Positions 17,701-26,850 of a DNA stretch of 64,000 nt are shown here, piece by piece; the first letter of the stretch is position 1, and each line of letters begins with the position of its first letter. Location: NCBI GenBank assembly GCA_900548385.1, contig URKJ01000014.1, positions 1-64,000 of the forward strand, in the 5' to 3' direction. A program made the translations under genes and the position numbers. The stretch comes from an uncultured bacterium. Lineage in GTDB: Bacteria > Verrucomicrobiota > Lentisphaeria > Victivallales > UBA1829. The notes beneath the pieces are model-generated. The model saw only the letters and a program-made list of their open reading frames with translations, was not told the origin of the DNA and did no database searches.

Positions 17701-18231
17701 TTCGGGATCATCCGGCGGAAAGAACAAACGGAAAAGACTCCGGTCCGTTCTCCTCTTGCCGACGGTTCTTTTGAAGACGGGAATAAAGGGCTGCAGGACT
17801 GGAAAAGGAATTATTCCTCCACGGTCCACCCGGCGGACATTGTACCAAACGGCGATTTTCTGAACGGCACGCAGAGCCTGCAACTGACCGCTTCCCCAAA
17901 GAATACTCTGTCGGTGATCTCCCGGGATCTTCCTCTGGTTCCGGGCAAAAAGCTCGGACTCTCGTTCTGGGCGAAAAGCGGGAATCTGCGGACACTTGAC
18001 GGCTGCATCGAAGTGTGGAGTCCCGCCGGACACCGGGGCGAACATCTTTACATTCGCAGAACCTTCCACCTTTCGGATGAGTGGAAATTCTATACGCTGA
18101 CTCTTGACGTTCCGGAAAAAGCAGACCGCTATCCGGATATCAATGACAGGACCGCACGAGTGAAATTCTGGTTGCCGAAGTCCGAAGGCTCCGTTCTTCT
18201 GGATAACATTGAGATCGGCATTTTACCTTAA
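14743..18231 (+). CDS. Secreted clan-A glycoside hydrolase with N- and C-terminal carbohydrate-binding modules
   Basis: 1162 residues with signal peptide MKISIAIVSLLSLAGGAFG. Residues about 20-175 form a CBM4/9-like sandwich (NLIYNGGFELGTDGF; SLWFDDISVTETGG). Residues about 290-660 are a GH39/GH5-like TIM barrel: LLRMWDGGR, then EFTNEPN with likely acid/base Glu464 and PVWNTELYY with likely nucleophile Glu566. Residues about 830-990 resemble a CBM9/DOMON-like module (NPWETDSVELFLDP). The last ~150 residues form another CBM (DGSFEDGNKGLQDW; SVLLDNIEI). A decayed copy of part of the 3' half lies at 26851-26995. It follows the pseudopilin at 13964 by 26 bp. Confidence 0.85.
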   Translation: MKISIAIVSLLSLAGGAFGENLIYNGGFELGTDGFALHRIVTRRDGRHIPLELETDAPARGKYSARIRNPDGDYFEFYVSSFSLKPDTGYTFSMTAKTDVAGGVPVEALIHDINWNNKRKTFRIGNQYARFRFHFHTGKTGGPHVIRLWSFQRTERNGGWKGSLWFDDISVTETGGDPGGIYAGVSGERCWMRIDEKKSFPLRLKLQNDSAREYRGALTVKTVSEYDGKTVTEETVQVALKPGEVTEMPLSSSLVRRYGSYTVAVKGDNRVRSWDFPYVVIGGGSRVPRDFNRDICVGINGGLGLRSGYVNHRLVARNGYNTYNSSLEDRLALLRTAGIRLLRMWDGGRLPTDWATAEPENGRYDFSFFDFAMEILQKHDLVPVHVLGGELFRQPYLKTGAAKENPIPAWALPMAERPKHHPPYAMQKLKGYIAFPPLKYWKRYMTALAKHAKGRKCYFEFTNEPNLYVAPEVYNRYLKATWEGLKTGDANAEVVGFSVTSDFKADSGSWLEQAVKGGGLSWCDILSFHPYSMRELGSPLPADTAIRTIFELMKTAGKTVPVWNTELYYLFDTPSAGDREQKERKVEYLLTRFLLDCGEGVSQSMPIHESMLWRDSRYLNYIGELIPGSYFVACETLARLFEAAKPVAKHRFPSGVICYVYRKDGGLIAAVWNYRKTAGIKADFSRFEVLDLFGNPVGAKTESIDGKPWLLRPGNMTDTEFLNACAKLKLYSIFPVQASDAVRAVAGHAVAGLHNESDKRQSCTVGFNGGGYSAERSVKVMLEPGESRTVSVPIRRIAGNGSAPKLIVYDGTLRRIPVRVTENVSAENGTSWEIKSPDGKLSARLCAEVKNRRFHLTAKVRDLTDSGTRGTRNPWETDSVELFLDPVPYIFPARFPEHYNQKTARVFLMPRDPEPFLLWSKQWKTEDCKWSVAVDASGYSVHFECPAEGLPFGFGVKINDAESPRSKAARCAVWGAEGKSYADRFRFGIIRRKEQTEKTPVRSPLADGSFEDGNKGLQDWKRNYSSTVHPADIVPNGDFLNGTQSLQLTASPKNTLSVISRDLPLVPGKKLGLSFWAKSGNLRTLDGCIEVWSPAGHRGEHLYIRRTFHLSDEWKFYTLTLDVPEKADRYPDINDRTARVKFWLPKSEGSVLLDNIEIGILP

Positions 18232-18412
18232 AACAGATTCCGTTTTTCTACAAAGCCGGAAAAGTTGATTGACGGTATCAAAAAACCGGGAAAACTGTGA
18301 TTCGGCAGCAGCCATTGAAAAAGCGGCAAAAGCCGATTTGATGTGCGCAATTTTTCGGACGTTATCAGCCTTTTTTGCATAATCGCCAAAATATATATTG
18401 CGCTTTATTTAT

Positions 18413-21400
18413 TCATCTTGTGTTATCCGTCCACATTTCACATTGCCCGATTACGGTAGCAACAGCATCTTCCATACCATCCGGTGGATACTTATACTTT
18501 TTTAGAAGTTTCTTTACCATCCGCCGCATTCCGGCACGGGCAGATTCTTTCTTTTGCCAGTCAATCGTACGGCTTTTGCGTAATAGTTCTGTTAATTCAC
18601 GAGTCATTGAAACGAGTTCATCATTTTGATAGAAATCCCTGATGGCTTCCGGGCGGGTCAAAGCATCATAAAAAGCCATTTCCTCTTGAGTCAAACCTAA
18701 TGAAGCTCCTTTTGTATGGGCATTTGCCATATCCTTTGCTATTTTCATCAATTCAGCAATGACCTCTTCATTACTGAGCATACCATTAAGATAGGCTTTC
18801 ATAACCCGTGACAAAAGTTCAGAAAAATTTTCCGACTTTACAAGATTTGTCCTGCGGTAGAGGGAGACTTGTTCTGCAAGCAGTTTTTTCAAAATCTCAA
18901 CAGCAAGATTTCTCTCTTTCATCTTTGAAATTTCATCAAGAAATTTGGGGTCAAAAAGAGAAAAACCGGTATTTATATCAGAAAACAGATTAATGACGCC
19001 TTCGCTTTGAATACTTGCTTTCAAAAGCTCATTGATCCGGCTGTTGATCTCTTTCAAGGAAAGCGGTTTACCATTTCCGGAAATACGGGTCAACATGGTG
19101 CGAACCGCTTCAAAGTATGCAGCTTCAAAACGCTGTTCAGCATTCAGCAGCGAACGGCAGAGCGACAACGCCTGACGCAGAAGCTGTGCCTCTTTGATAA
19201 ACGCCGTCTTGTCTTTTTCCCTGGTGATGCCGGAGAGAAAGTTTACGCCGCCACAGATTGCTTTCGCGCGAATGCTGTCCGTCGAATCCTCGCGCATGAA
19301 CCCAGAGTAATCAAAACCGTGGAAAAGATCGCGGCAGACTTCCAGTTTTTCCATGAATTTCGGAAACGCGGTTTTGGCAATATCCGTATCGCCATAGTTG
19401 TGCTTATCGCGGTTGGTATAGTCATTCATCGCCTGTTTCAACGCAGAGGCAATACCGACGTAATCGACCACCAAACCGCCTTCTTTGTCCTTGTAGACAC
19501 GGTTGACACGAGCGATTGCCTGCATGAGATTGTGACCGGACATCGGTTTATAGACATACATCGTGGCGAGCGACGGCACATCAAATCCGGTGAGCCACAT
19601 ATCTACGACAATGGCGATTTTCAGCGGATCATCATTACTTTTGAATTTTGCCGCCATTTCGTCGCGATAATGTTTATTGCCGATGACAGAGCGCCACTCT
19701 TCGGGATCTTTGTTGCTTTCGGTCATAACCACGCCGACTTTTTCCGTCCAGCCGGGGCGAAGTTCCAGCAGTTTCCGGTAGATTTTCATGGCAATCGCGC
19801 GGGAATAAGCAACAATCATTGCTTTGCCGGTCAATTCGTGTTCCCGGTTCTGCTCATAGTGATTTACAATATCCCCGCATAGAGCGGAAATGGTCTGTTC
19901 CGCGCCGAGGATACTTTCCATCTGACTCAGCTCTTTTTTGCTCTTTTCGATAGCGTATGGTTCGGCGTTCTCTGCCATAAGGTCGTATTCGGCATCAATA
20001 AGCCGGAGCACATCCTCATTCAGCTTCAAATGAATCACGCGGCTTTCGTAGTAAACGGGGCGGGTGGCGCCATCCTCGACAGCCTGCGTCATATCGTAGA
20101 TGTCGATATAATTTCCGAAAACTTCAATAGTAGAACGGTCTTTTTTGGCAATCGGCGTTCCGGTGAAACCGATGTAGGTCGCATTCGGCAAACTTTCGCG
20201 GATAATCAGCCCGAATGACTTTTGAATGCGTCCTTTTTCGTCCACCTTTTCGTCGATGAACTGGCTGCGGTGTGCCTCGTCCGCCATGACGATGATGTTG
20301 TGACGATCGGAAAGAATTTCGTTGCTTTCCTCAAATTTCTGGGCTGTGGTAAAGATAATGCCGTTAGCTTCTCTTCCTCGGAGAAGTTTTCTCAAATGAT
20401 CGCGGCTTTCCGCCTGCCGGGGCATCTGGCGCAGGAAGTCGGAACATTTGGCGAACTGCCCGAACAGCTGATCGTCAAGGTCGTTGCGGTCGGTCAACAC
20501 CACGATGGTCGGCGCATTGAGAACCTGCTGGAGCAAATGGGCGTAGAACACCATCGACAACGATTTTCCGCTTCCCTGGGTATGCCAGAAAACACCACCT
20601 TTCCCGTCGGTTTGTGTGGCTTTCGCAGTGGAGGCAACCGCTTTTTTAACGGCGAAATATTGATGATAGGCTCCCAGAATCTTTGCATCAGGACCGGAAA
20701 AACAGATGAAGTTTTTGATAATGTCAAGCAAACGGGCTTTGTCGAAAATACCCTCAATAAAAGTGTCGAATTGGGCAAATTGGGTATTTTCATAACTGCC
20801 GTCTTTGGTTTTCCACTCCATGAAACGGTCTTCCCCGGCGGTGATCGTTCCGGCTTTGGAGGTGGCAAGGTCGCTCATCACGAGAAACGCGTTGTAAATG
20901 AAGATCGAGGGAATTTCGTGCATATAGTTCCGCAGTTGCAGAAACGCTTCGGAGGCATCCGTTTCTTCGCGGGACGGAGATTTCAGCTCAAAAACGACGA
21001 GCGGCAAGCCGTTGACAAAAACCAGCACATCGGGTCGTTTTTCGCTGTTCTCAACAATGGTCCATTGATTGGCGACGATAAAGGAGTTGCGCTCGACGTG
21101 TTCATAGTCGATCAGTTTCACTAATGCGGAACGCTGTTCTTTGTTGTCGTAGTAGTTGACCGAAACGCCGTTTTGCAGATAGTCCATGAACCGGATGTTC
21201 TTTTGGAGCGTGGAACCGCCCTCGAAATTCCGCAGTTTATAGACGGCTTCGGTAATAGCAACTTCCGGCAGTGTCGGATTGACCCGCCGCAATGCCGTCA
21301 ACAGTTCGTCGGAATAAAGCGGATCGGCATAATCGCGCACGAGTTCTGGCGCATAGACGTAATCATACCCCAGCGTATCCCGGAATATCTCAATTACCGC

Positions 21401-21448
21401 GTTTTCATAGTTGGCTTCAGTGTAAGCTCCTTTCATATCAGGGATCAT
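18413..21448 (-). CDS. hsdR: Type I restriction enzyme R subunit (HsdR)
   Basis: 1011 residues, a full-length HsdR: cuts DNA after ATP-driven translocation. N-terminal nuclease core is visible as RPDVLVFVNGLPLVVFELKS (Asp140, Glu154, Lys156). Helicase motifs follow: Walker A HTQGSGKS (residues 289-296), DEAH at 390-393, and GFTGTP. The C-terminal ~250 residues are helical for binding the methylase complex. Its ATG overlaps the stop of the RloC-like gene (21445), so it is the last gene of the hsdM-hsdS-rloC-hsdR operon. The sequence looks complete and unbroken. The 18232-18412 gap on its 3' side shows no gene. Confidence 0.96.
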   Translation of the reverse strand: MIPDMKGAYTEANYENAVIEIFRDTLGYDYVYAPELVRDYADPLYSDELLTALRRVNPTLPEVAITEAVYKLRNFEGGSTLQKNIRFMDYLQNGVSVNYYDNKEQRSALVKLIDYEHVERNSFIVANQWTIVENSEKRPDVLVFVNGLPLVVFELKSPSREETDASEAFLQLRNYMHEIPSIFIYNAFLVMSDLATSKAGTITAGEDRFMEWKTKDGSYENTQFAQFDTFIEGIFDKARLLDIIKNFICFSGPDAKILGAYHQYFAVKKAVASTAKATQTDGKGGVFWHTQGSGKSLSMVFYAHLLQQVLNAPTIVVLTDRNDLDDQLFGQFAKCSDFLRQMPRQAESRDHLRKLLRGREANGIIFTTAQKFEESNEILSDRHNIIVMADEAHRSQFIDEKVDEKGRIQKSFGLIIRESLPNATYIGFTGTPIAKKDRSTIEVFGNYIDIYDMTQAVEDGATRPVYYESRVIHLKLNEDVLRLIDAEYDLMAENAEPYAIEKSKKELSQMESILGAEQTISALCGDIVNHYEQNREHELTGKAMIVAYSRAIAMKIYRKLLELRPGWTEKVGVVMTESNKDPEEWRSVIGNKHYRDEMAAKFKSNDDPLKIAIVVDMWLTGFDVPSLATMYVYKPMSGHNLMQAIARVNRVYKDKEGGLVVDYVGIASALKQAMNDYTNRDKHNYGDTDIAKTAFPKFMEKLEVCRDLFHGFDYSGFMREDSTDSIRAKAICGGVNFLSGITREKDKTAFIKEAQLLRQALSLCRSLLNAEQRFEAAYFEAVRTMLTRISGNGKPLSLKEINSRINELLKASIQSEGVINLFSDINTGFSLFDPKFLDEISKMKERNLAVEILKKLLAEQVSLYRRTNLVKSENFSELLSRVMKAYLNGMLSNEEVIAELMKIAKDMANAHTKGASLGLTQEEMAFYDALTRPEAIRDFYQNDELVSMTRELTELLRKSRTIDWQKKESARAGMRRMVKKLLKKYKYPPDGMEDAVATVIGQCEMWTDNTR

Positions 21449-23850
21449 TTCTCACCATCTCCTTTAATATTGATGCTCTTCAATAGAGAGTTGTATTGTC
21501 CGTCATCTTTTTTTAGAACATCAAGAATTTGTTGAGCGGCCTTCTTCATTTCCGGTACTTCTATAGGTACTGCTCCACGCTCAAAGACACCACTCATATG
21601 TGAATATTCATTATTAATGCGGTCGGCTAACACTGCAGGCACTTTGTTTTCTCCGAAAAATCGAGTTAATTTTTCCATGTGACCACTATTGTCTGGATAT
21701 TTGTAATAAAGATAGATCTCCAAAAATTTTCTAGCGTCATTAGCGAAGTTATAAAAAGTTGTGTAATTTGAATCGTTAATTGCCTCAATATTAGCGCATT
21801 TATATATTTGATGAAAAAGGTAATTAAACTCTGTTACATACTCCTTGAGATAGTCAGGCATTGTATTGATAGTGGATTCTTTATCATGTCGAACGACAAT
21901 GAAATAATGAAGACATTCTTTTTCTTTTTTTTGAGGAATTAGGCGTTTCAGGTATTTTAAAAAATTAAGGTTATGGGTCGATATAAACAATTGTTCGTAT
22001 TGTTCTGTTTCGACAATTTTTGCCCTAAGTAAACTATAAACAAAGAAAATATGGTTTCCATCAAGAGAAGATATAGGATCGTCAATCCAAATAATGGGTT
22101 TCACACCATGCGTGTTCGTATCATCAAGTTTAGCAAGAAAATAACAAAAAGCTATCAAACGACATTCTCCTTCGCTCAGATGATATGCTTTCTTGCCATC
22201 TCGAACAACTTCAAAACGAACACGTTTGGTCTCATTAGTAAAATCCTCTTTTTTCTGAGCCGCAAGTGCAAGAAATTGATGTCCGAAAAAAGTATTTAAA
22301 TACTCATTAACTTTCTTTGCACCTTTTTCCTCATCATTTAGTTCTTGCTTTTTGATTATAATCTGAGACTCTTTTTTGCGAATAATCGCTTCTAATTCGT
22401 CTTTCTTTTGCTTGATAGTTTGGGATTTATCTTCTGCATTGCTTATCGACAATTTCTTTTGTTTATAATTAATTTCAGAAATAAAATTTAAAACCTCAAT
22501 TAATCGTAATGCGTGCTTAGCATCCTGCTGTTCTTTAGCTAGAAATGCTGTATAGGCATTTGATTCAATGCAAATCTCTTCATATTTCACACAAACATCA
22601 TTAAAACCATCCAATATTTCTTTCAGATTTTTAAAATTATCAAGTATATTTTTTTGAGGATTCAGAATATCATTTTTCCTTTCCTTTAATAGATCATTCA
22701 ATTGATTCAAGTAGCTATTATATCTATCTAAAGATTTTTGTTTAATTTTAATCAGTTCATCTATTTGGCTATGAAATTTAGAGTAGAAATCAGATTTATT
22801 TATAGTTAAACTGGTGTTTGCCAAGACTTGCTCTTTTTCTATTCTGGAAATCAACAGATCAATGTCCTTCTCAAGTTTATCTGATTCTTCATCAAAATGC
22901 CTTTCAAGGGCTTCCCAACGTTTCTCTGAGATAGAATTTCCACAGAATGCGCACTTATCTCGTTTGCCTTTGTGATAATTCAGGCCATCCCTTACCCAGC
23001 GATTAAGTATAGCCTCCTTTGCCAATTCTTCAATTTTGTCAGAACTACCAATCTTTTTAGTTATAAGAAATTCAGCTTGTGTAAGCAGTTGCTGTAATTG
23101 AAGTTTGGGAACGTGAATTTGAGCAATGGAAGGAAGCGGTTTTTCTACAATAAGTTTCTCATATTGAGATAGTTGTTCTTTTGTTAATACATGATGTTCT
23201 GGAGATAGTACCACATCAATATCTCCTTGCAATTTTCTAGTATCGTAGTTCTGATCTCCAAAGCGATCCGCCTTATACTTGATTCCAGTTTCCCTATTCG
23301 TAGCTTTGTTCTTTAGCAGACTATCTAGTTCTCGTTGCTTCTCCGTAAAAGCTTCCTTTGCTTCTTCGTATTCTTTTGACAGATGAACATACAGAGCATA
23401 CTGTCCTGTTTCTTTGCCTTCTTCTTTGGAGCCAAGTTCTGTTTCAAGTGCTGTAATTTCCATCTCGATCTTGTTATTATTATCCCCAATAATCGCAAAT
23501 GGTTCAATATCGTCATCTGGATTATTGATGAAGCGTAAGTTATCACGCACAAAATCCTCATTAAATACCCGAACTTTCTTATCATGATTCAGCAAAGAGT
23601 CTTGGGTTATTTCCGTATTATCATCAAAAGATACACTAAAAGAAGGGGATTCAAATTTGTCAGACAATTTTCCTGTTTCTATGCCACGTAAAATCCGTGA
23701 AAGAGTGGTCTTTCCTGAGTAATTTCTGCCATATATGATATTAACCTTCTTGAAAGACAATGCATTCCCGTTTTTGTCGAGCACTTCTGCACCCCAATCA
23801 AAGCTGTTGAATACACCAAAATTACCAATCCTCTTGATTTTTTGAATCAT
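21445..23850 (-). CDS. RloC/PrrC-like ATPase, candidate tRNA anticodon nuclease
   Basis: 801 residues from the ATG at 23850, chosen because AGGAGA lies 7 bp upstream; an in-frame ATG at 23895 overlaps the hsdS stop but has no such site. The ATPase halves are split: Walker A GRNYSGKTT (41-49), then coiled coils with a zinc-hook CAFC (300-303), then signature LSEGE (558-562), Walker B IIWIDDPISSLD (586-597) and a switch His626. The C-terminus has ARKFLE (Arg707, Glu711) and RINNEYSH (Arg744...His751), fitting the Arg-Glu-His set of PrrC/RloC and the HEPN R-x(4-6)-H form. Known relatives cut tRNA when restriction is disabled or DNA is damaged. Strongly AT-rich compared with the flanking genes. 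Confidence 0.85.
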   Translation of the reverse strand: MIQKIKRIGNFGVFNSFDWGAEVLDKNGNALSFKKVNIIYGRNYSGKTTLSRILRGIETGKLSDKFESPSFSVSFDDNTEITQDSLLNHDKKVRVFNEDFVRDNLRFINNPDDDIEPFAIIGDNNNKIEMEITALETELGSKEEGKETGQYALYVHLSKEYEEAKEAFTEKQRELDSLLKNKATNRETGIKYKADRFGDQNYDTRKLQGDIDVVLSPEHHVLTKEQLSQYEKLIVEKPLPSIAQIHVPKLQLQQLLTQAEFLITKKIGSSDKIEELAKEAILNRWVRDGLNYHKGKRDKCAFCGNSISEKRWEALERHFDEESDKLEKDIDLLISRIEKEQVLANTSLTINKSDFYSKFHSQIDELIKIKQKSLDRYNSYLNQLNDLLKERKNDILNPQKNILDNFKNLKEILDGFNDVCVKYEEICIESNAYTAFLAKEQQDAKHALRLIEVLNFISEINYKQKKLSISNAEDKSQTIKQKKDELEAIIRKKESQIIIKKQELNDEEKGAKKVNEYLNTFFGHQFLALAAQKKEDFTNETKRVRFEVVRDGKKAYHLSEGECRLIAFCYFLAKLDDTNTHGVKPIIWIDDPISSLDGNHIFFVYSLLRAKIVETEQYEQLFISTHNLNFLKYLKRLIPQKKEKECLHYFIVVRHDKESTINTMPDYLKEYVTEFNYLFHQIYKCANIEAINDSNYTTFYNFANDARKFLEIYLYYKYPDNSGHMEKLTRFFGENKVPAVLADRINNEYSHMSGVFERGAVPIEVPEMKKAAQQILDVLKKDDGQYNSLLKSINIKGDGEK

Positions 23851-23891
23851 TTTAAATCTCCTCTCTTTTTCGATAAAAGAAGTTAAATAAA

Positions 23892-25085
23892 TCATTTACC
23901 GTCGCCGAGGTCCGCAACCGACAGCTCGCCGGACATCAGGCGCGGCAAGAGTGTGTCGCGGAGTTCAGCAAGACGAACATTTTCTTTGCAATTATTGAGT
24001 ATCGTTTCGAAAATTGGCTGTATCTTGTCCTCGAATGCTTTTATTTCTTTTGTTGCAGGAGCTGGAACCAATTCGGTTTCAAAATCACGGGTTACAATAG
24101 CATCAAAAACGGCTCCGTTTGCCTTGCGTTTCAATTTTTCAACGACGGTGAGTGCAAGATGATACACGTAAAATTGACCATAGTCACCATTGCTTACGAG
24201 TGCATAGCACGATTGATTCATTGCCATTGGACAACCTGCGAGTGCAAGTTTCCCGACAGTTCCTCTGGCTGTTACAAAAACAGTATTCACTGGGTACAAC
24301 CGACTATTACAATTAGAAAGCCCTGCTTCGCTCAGTCTTTTTTCGGTAGAAAGCACATAGAGAGGGCCGGTATCCTTGGGGGTGAAAAATGGAATTTCCC
24401 CGTTCCAGTAACTCTCTTTACCAGTCTTGGGTGTTCCGCCACCCAAGACTTGAACAGCATTTGTGAACGGCTGGCTCGGATCATAACAATCAAACCACGA
24501 CTTGAAAATGGTTTGTGTCATCTGCTCTAAATGATGATTTATCTTCTTATTTTCAGTAATACGGTCATCAAGCGCAAAAAGAGTATCTGCTATCTCTATT
24601 TGTATGTTCTGTGGGGGTAGACTTATCTTTATTTCACCTATCCGTGTAGGCGACGTGTGTTTAACGACAGACCCAGAAGCTGAAGCAACAATAGATTTTT
24701 GATAATACTGGCTTCTCATGAACCAGTACAAATATTTTTTACAAAGTTCTTCGGAATTTATGGAAACAAGACCTATTCGTTGATTATGCAAATAAGTTCT
24801 GTTTGACTTTGGAACAAGTGCTCCATATCCGAGAGTATCTCCTGATTTACTTAAATCCGTCATAGTTACAATCAAGTCATCAGGCTGTAAAACATAATCA
24901 TTGGGATATACACCATTAAAAAACTTGCATTTACTTTCTTGAAACCCTCCTCCAACAGCAAAATTGCCTGGCGTTACCAATACGATCCCATTGTCATCTG
25001 AAGTAATGTTTTCTCCTTTAAAAGCAAAACCATGTTTAATCTCGATTAAATCGCAGAGCGAATATTCTTTCCACTTATATTTCAT
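23892..25085 (-). CDS. hsdS: Type I restriction specificity subunit (HsdS)
   Basis: 397 residues; recognises the DNA target for the HsdM/HsdR complex. Start set at 25085 (MKYKWKEYSLCDLIEIKHGF), the usual HsdS opening, which overlaps the hsdM stop by 11 bp; a longer frame from 25160 would read back through hsdM. Two target-recognition halves are visible: the first ends in the conserved helix LPPQNIQIEIADTLFALDD, the second (LGGGTPKTGKESYWNG onward) ends with LRDTLLPRLMSGEL. Both halves look intact. Their sequence gives no clue to the bases recognised. Confidence 0.93.
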   Translation of the reverse strand: MKYKWKEYSLCDLIEIKHGFAFKGENITSDDNGIVLVTPGNFAVGGGFQESKCKFFNGVYPNDYVLQPDDLIVTMTDLSKSGDTLGYGALVPKSNRTYLHNQRIGLVSINSEELCKKYLYWFMRSQYYQKSIVASASGSVVKHTSPTRIGEIKISLPPQNIQIEIADTLFALDDRITENKKINHHLEQMTQTIFKSWFDCYDPSQPFTNAVQVLGGGTPKTGKESYWNGEIPFFTPKDTGPLYVLSTEKRLSEAGLSNCNSRLYPVNTVFVTARGTVGKLALAGCPMAMNQSCYALVSNGDYGQFYVYHLALTVVEKLKRKANGAVFDAIVTRDFETELVPAPATKEIKAFEDKIQPIFETILNNCKENVRLAELRDTLLPRLMSGELSVADLGDGK

Positions 25086-26580
25086 ACCCAATCGCTCCCA
25101 GTCTTTTCTTGATCTCCACCTCCAATTCATGGGATCGCCGGAACATTTCCGAGAGTTCACCGGTGAGGCGCGTCATTTTTGCATCAAAAGGTTCGCCGTC
25201 ATCTTCCTGTTCTTCGATGCCGACATAACGGCCGGGGGTCAGGATAAAATCCTGTTTGGCGATTTCTTCCGTCGTGACGGCGGCACAGAATCCCTTGACA
25301 TCCTCCAACATGCCGTTGTCAAACGCTTCAAAGGTATCGGCTAACTTTTGAATTTCCGCATCAGAAAGCTCGCGATGAATCCGGTCAATCAGTGTTCCCA
25401 TTTTGCGGGCATCAATAAAGAGCGTTTTGCCTTTCTGCTTCTTGTTGCGGCTGACAAACCAGAGCGTTGCCGGAATCGTTACGCCGTAAAAAAGATTCGA
25501 CGGCATGGCGATAATTCCCTCCACCAGATCGTCCTCGACAATTTTACGTCGAATTTCACCTTCGCCGCCGCTTTGACAGGAAAGCGAACCGTTGGCAAGC
25601 ACCATGCCGATTTTCCCATTCGGCGCCAAATGGTAAATCATGTGCTGAAGCCATGCGAAGTTGGCGTTCCCGTTCGGCGGCAGGCCGTATTTCCAACGCG
25701 GATCGTCATTCAAAGAACCGTCGTTCCAATCGGAGAGGTTGAACGGCGGATTGGCAAGAATGTAGTCCGCTTTCAACTGCGGATGCAAATCGTTGGAGAA
25801 TGTATCCGCATTGAACGAACCAAGATCGGCTTCAATGCCACGGATGGCAAGGTTCATCATCGCAAGTTTGCGTGTCGTCGGATTGGATTCCTGTCCGTAA
25901 ATTGAAATTGTTCCGCGCCCGCCGCTATGTTCCTTGACGAACTGTTCGGACTGCACGAACATCCCGCCGCTTCCGCAGCAGGGGTCATAAATACGATGTT
26001 CCGCCGTGGGCTTCAGCACTGCTACCAACGTTCGGACCATACAGGCCGGAGTGTAATATTCTCCTCCGCGCTTGCCCTCTTTGCTGGCGAATTGTTGAAG
26101 ACAGTATTGATAGGTACTGCCAAGAATATCCTTATTTTCACCGTGTTCACTCATCCGGATGTTCGTGAAAAGATCAACAACGTTTCCCAACCGCCTCTTA
26201 TCCAGTTCGTTCCGGGCATAATTCTTCGGGAGAATATCCTTTAACCGCTTATTCTCTTTTTCAATCGCCCGCATTGCATCGTCAATGACAGTTCCAATTT
26301 CTTCACGATGAGCAGCTTCCGCAATCACGCTCCACCGGGCGCAAGATGGCACAAAGAAAATGCTTTTCTCTGTATAGGCATCCTTGTCTTCGACATCGTC
26401 GCCTTCTTTTTCCAACTCCAGATAACGCTCATCGAACTTGTCTGAAATATATTTGAGGAAAATAAGCCCCAACACGACGTGTTTGTATTCTGCGGCATCC
26501 ATATTTCCACGCAAAATGTCCGCCGCTGCCCATATTTGTTCTTCAAAGCCGATTCTAGCTGTACTGTTTTCCTTTACCAT
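25075..26580 (-). CDS. hsdM: Type I DNA methyltransferase subunit (HsdM)
   Basis: 501 residues; N6-adenine methylation of the HsdS target. SAM-binding motif I is DPCCGSGGMF (199-208) and the catalytic motif IV is NPPF (277-280). The N-terminal helical domain (IWAAADILRGNMDAAEYKHV) and the C-terminal region for HsdS contact (EEIAKQDFILTPGRYVG) are present, so it looks functional. First gene of the operon. The ATG at 26580 lacks a strong Shine-Dalgarno (weak AGGG). Upstream is a very AT-rich stretch with no clear single promoter. Confidence 0.95.
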   Translation of the reverse strand: MVKENSTARIGFEEQIWAAADILRGNMDAAEYKHVVLGLIFLKYISDKFDERYLELEKEGDDVEDKDAYTEKSIFFVPSCARWSVIAEAAHREEIGTVIDDAMRAIEKENKRLKDILPKNYARNELDKRRLGNVVDLFTNIRMSEHGENKDILGSTYQYCLQQFASKEGKRGGEYYTPACMVRTLVAVLKPTAEHRIYDPCCGSGGMFVQSEQFVKEHSGGRGTISIYGQESNPTTRKLAMMNLAIRGIEADLGSFNADTFSNDLHPQLKADYILANPPFNLSDWNDGSLNDDPRWKYGLPPNGNANFAWLQHMIYHLAPNGKIGMVLANGSLSCQSGGEGEIRRKIVEDDLVEGIIAMPSNLFYGVTIPATLWFVSRNKKQKGKTLFIDARKMGTLIDRIHRELSDAEIQKLADTFEAFDNGMLEDVKGFCAAVTTEEIAKQDFILTPGRYVGIEEQEDDGEPFDAKMTRLTGELSEMFRRSHELEVEIKKRLGAIGYEI

Positions 26581-26850
26581 CGCCGTTAATACCCTATTTT
26601 TGTTTCAAAATCAATCAGCAGTTTTCATGATTTTTTCGCCGCTCCTATAATAAACAGCCTCTGCAATAAGAGCGTTAATTGATAATATTCACGATACAGT
26701 TGTAATATATATCCGGCTCTTTATATTGCAAAGATACAATTTATTTTTACGAAGAAAAAATATATTACGACACAATAATTTATAACTGGATACAGACAAA
26801 TTAATTTAAGAGAATACTCTTTGAAAAAAATGCACGGTTCAATACTTAAC
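26581..26850. other. AT-rich non-coding edge of the restriction island
   Basis: This stretch is far richer in A/T than the surrounding 50-60% G+C-looking genes. It must hold the hsd operon promoter but no near-consensus -35/-10 pair stands out. No gene or inverted terminal repeat was found. Confidence 0.5.

Noticed and set aside
18413..26850. Island taken for a phage or transposon insertion
   Set aside because: No integrase, transposase, att-like duplication or inverted terminal repeat was seen; only restriction genes and AT-rich DNA.
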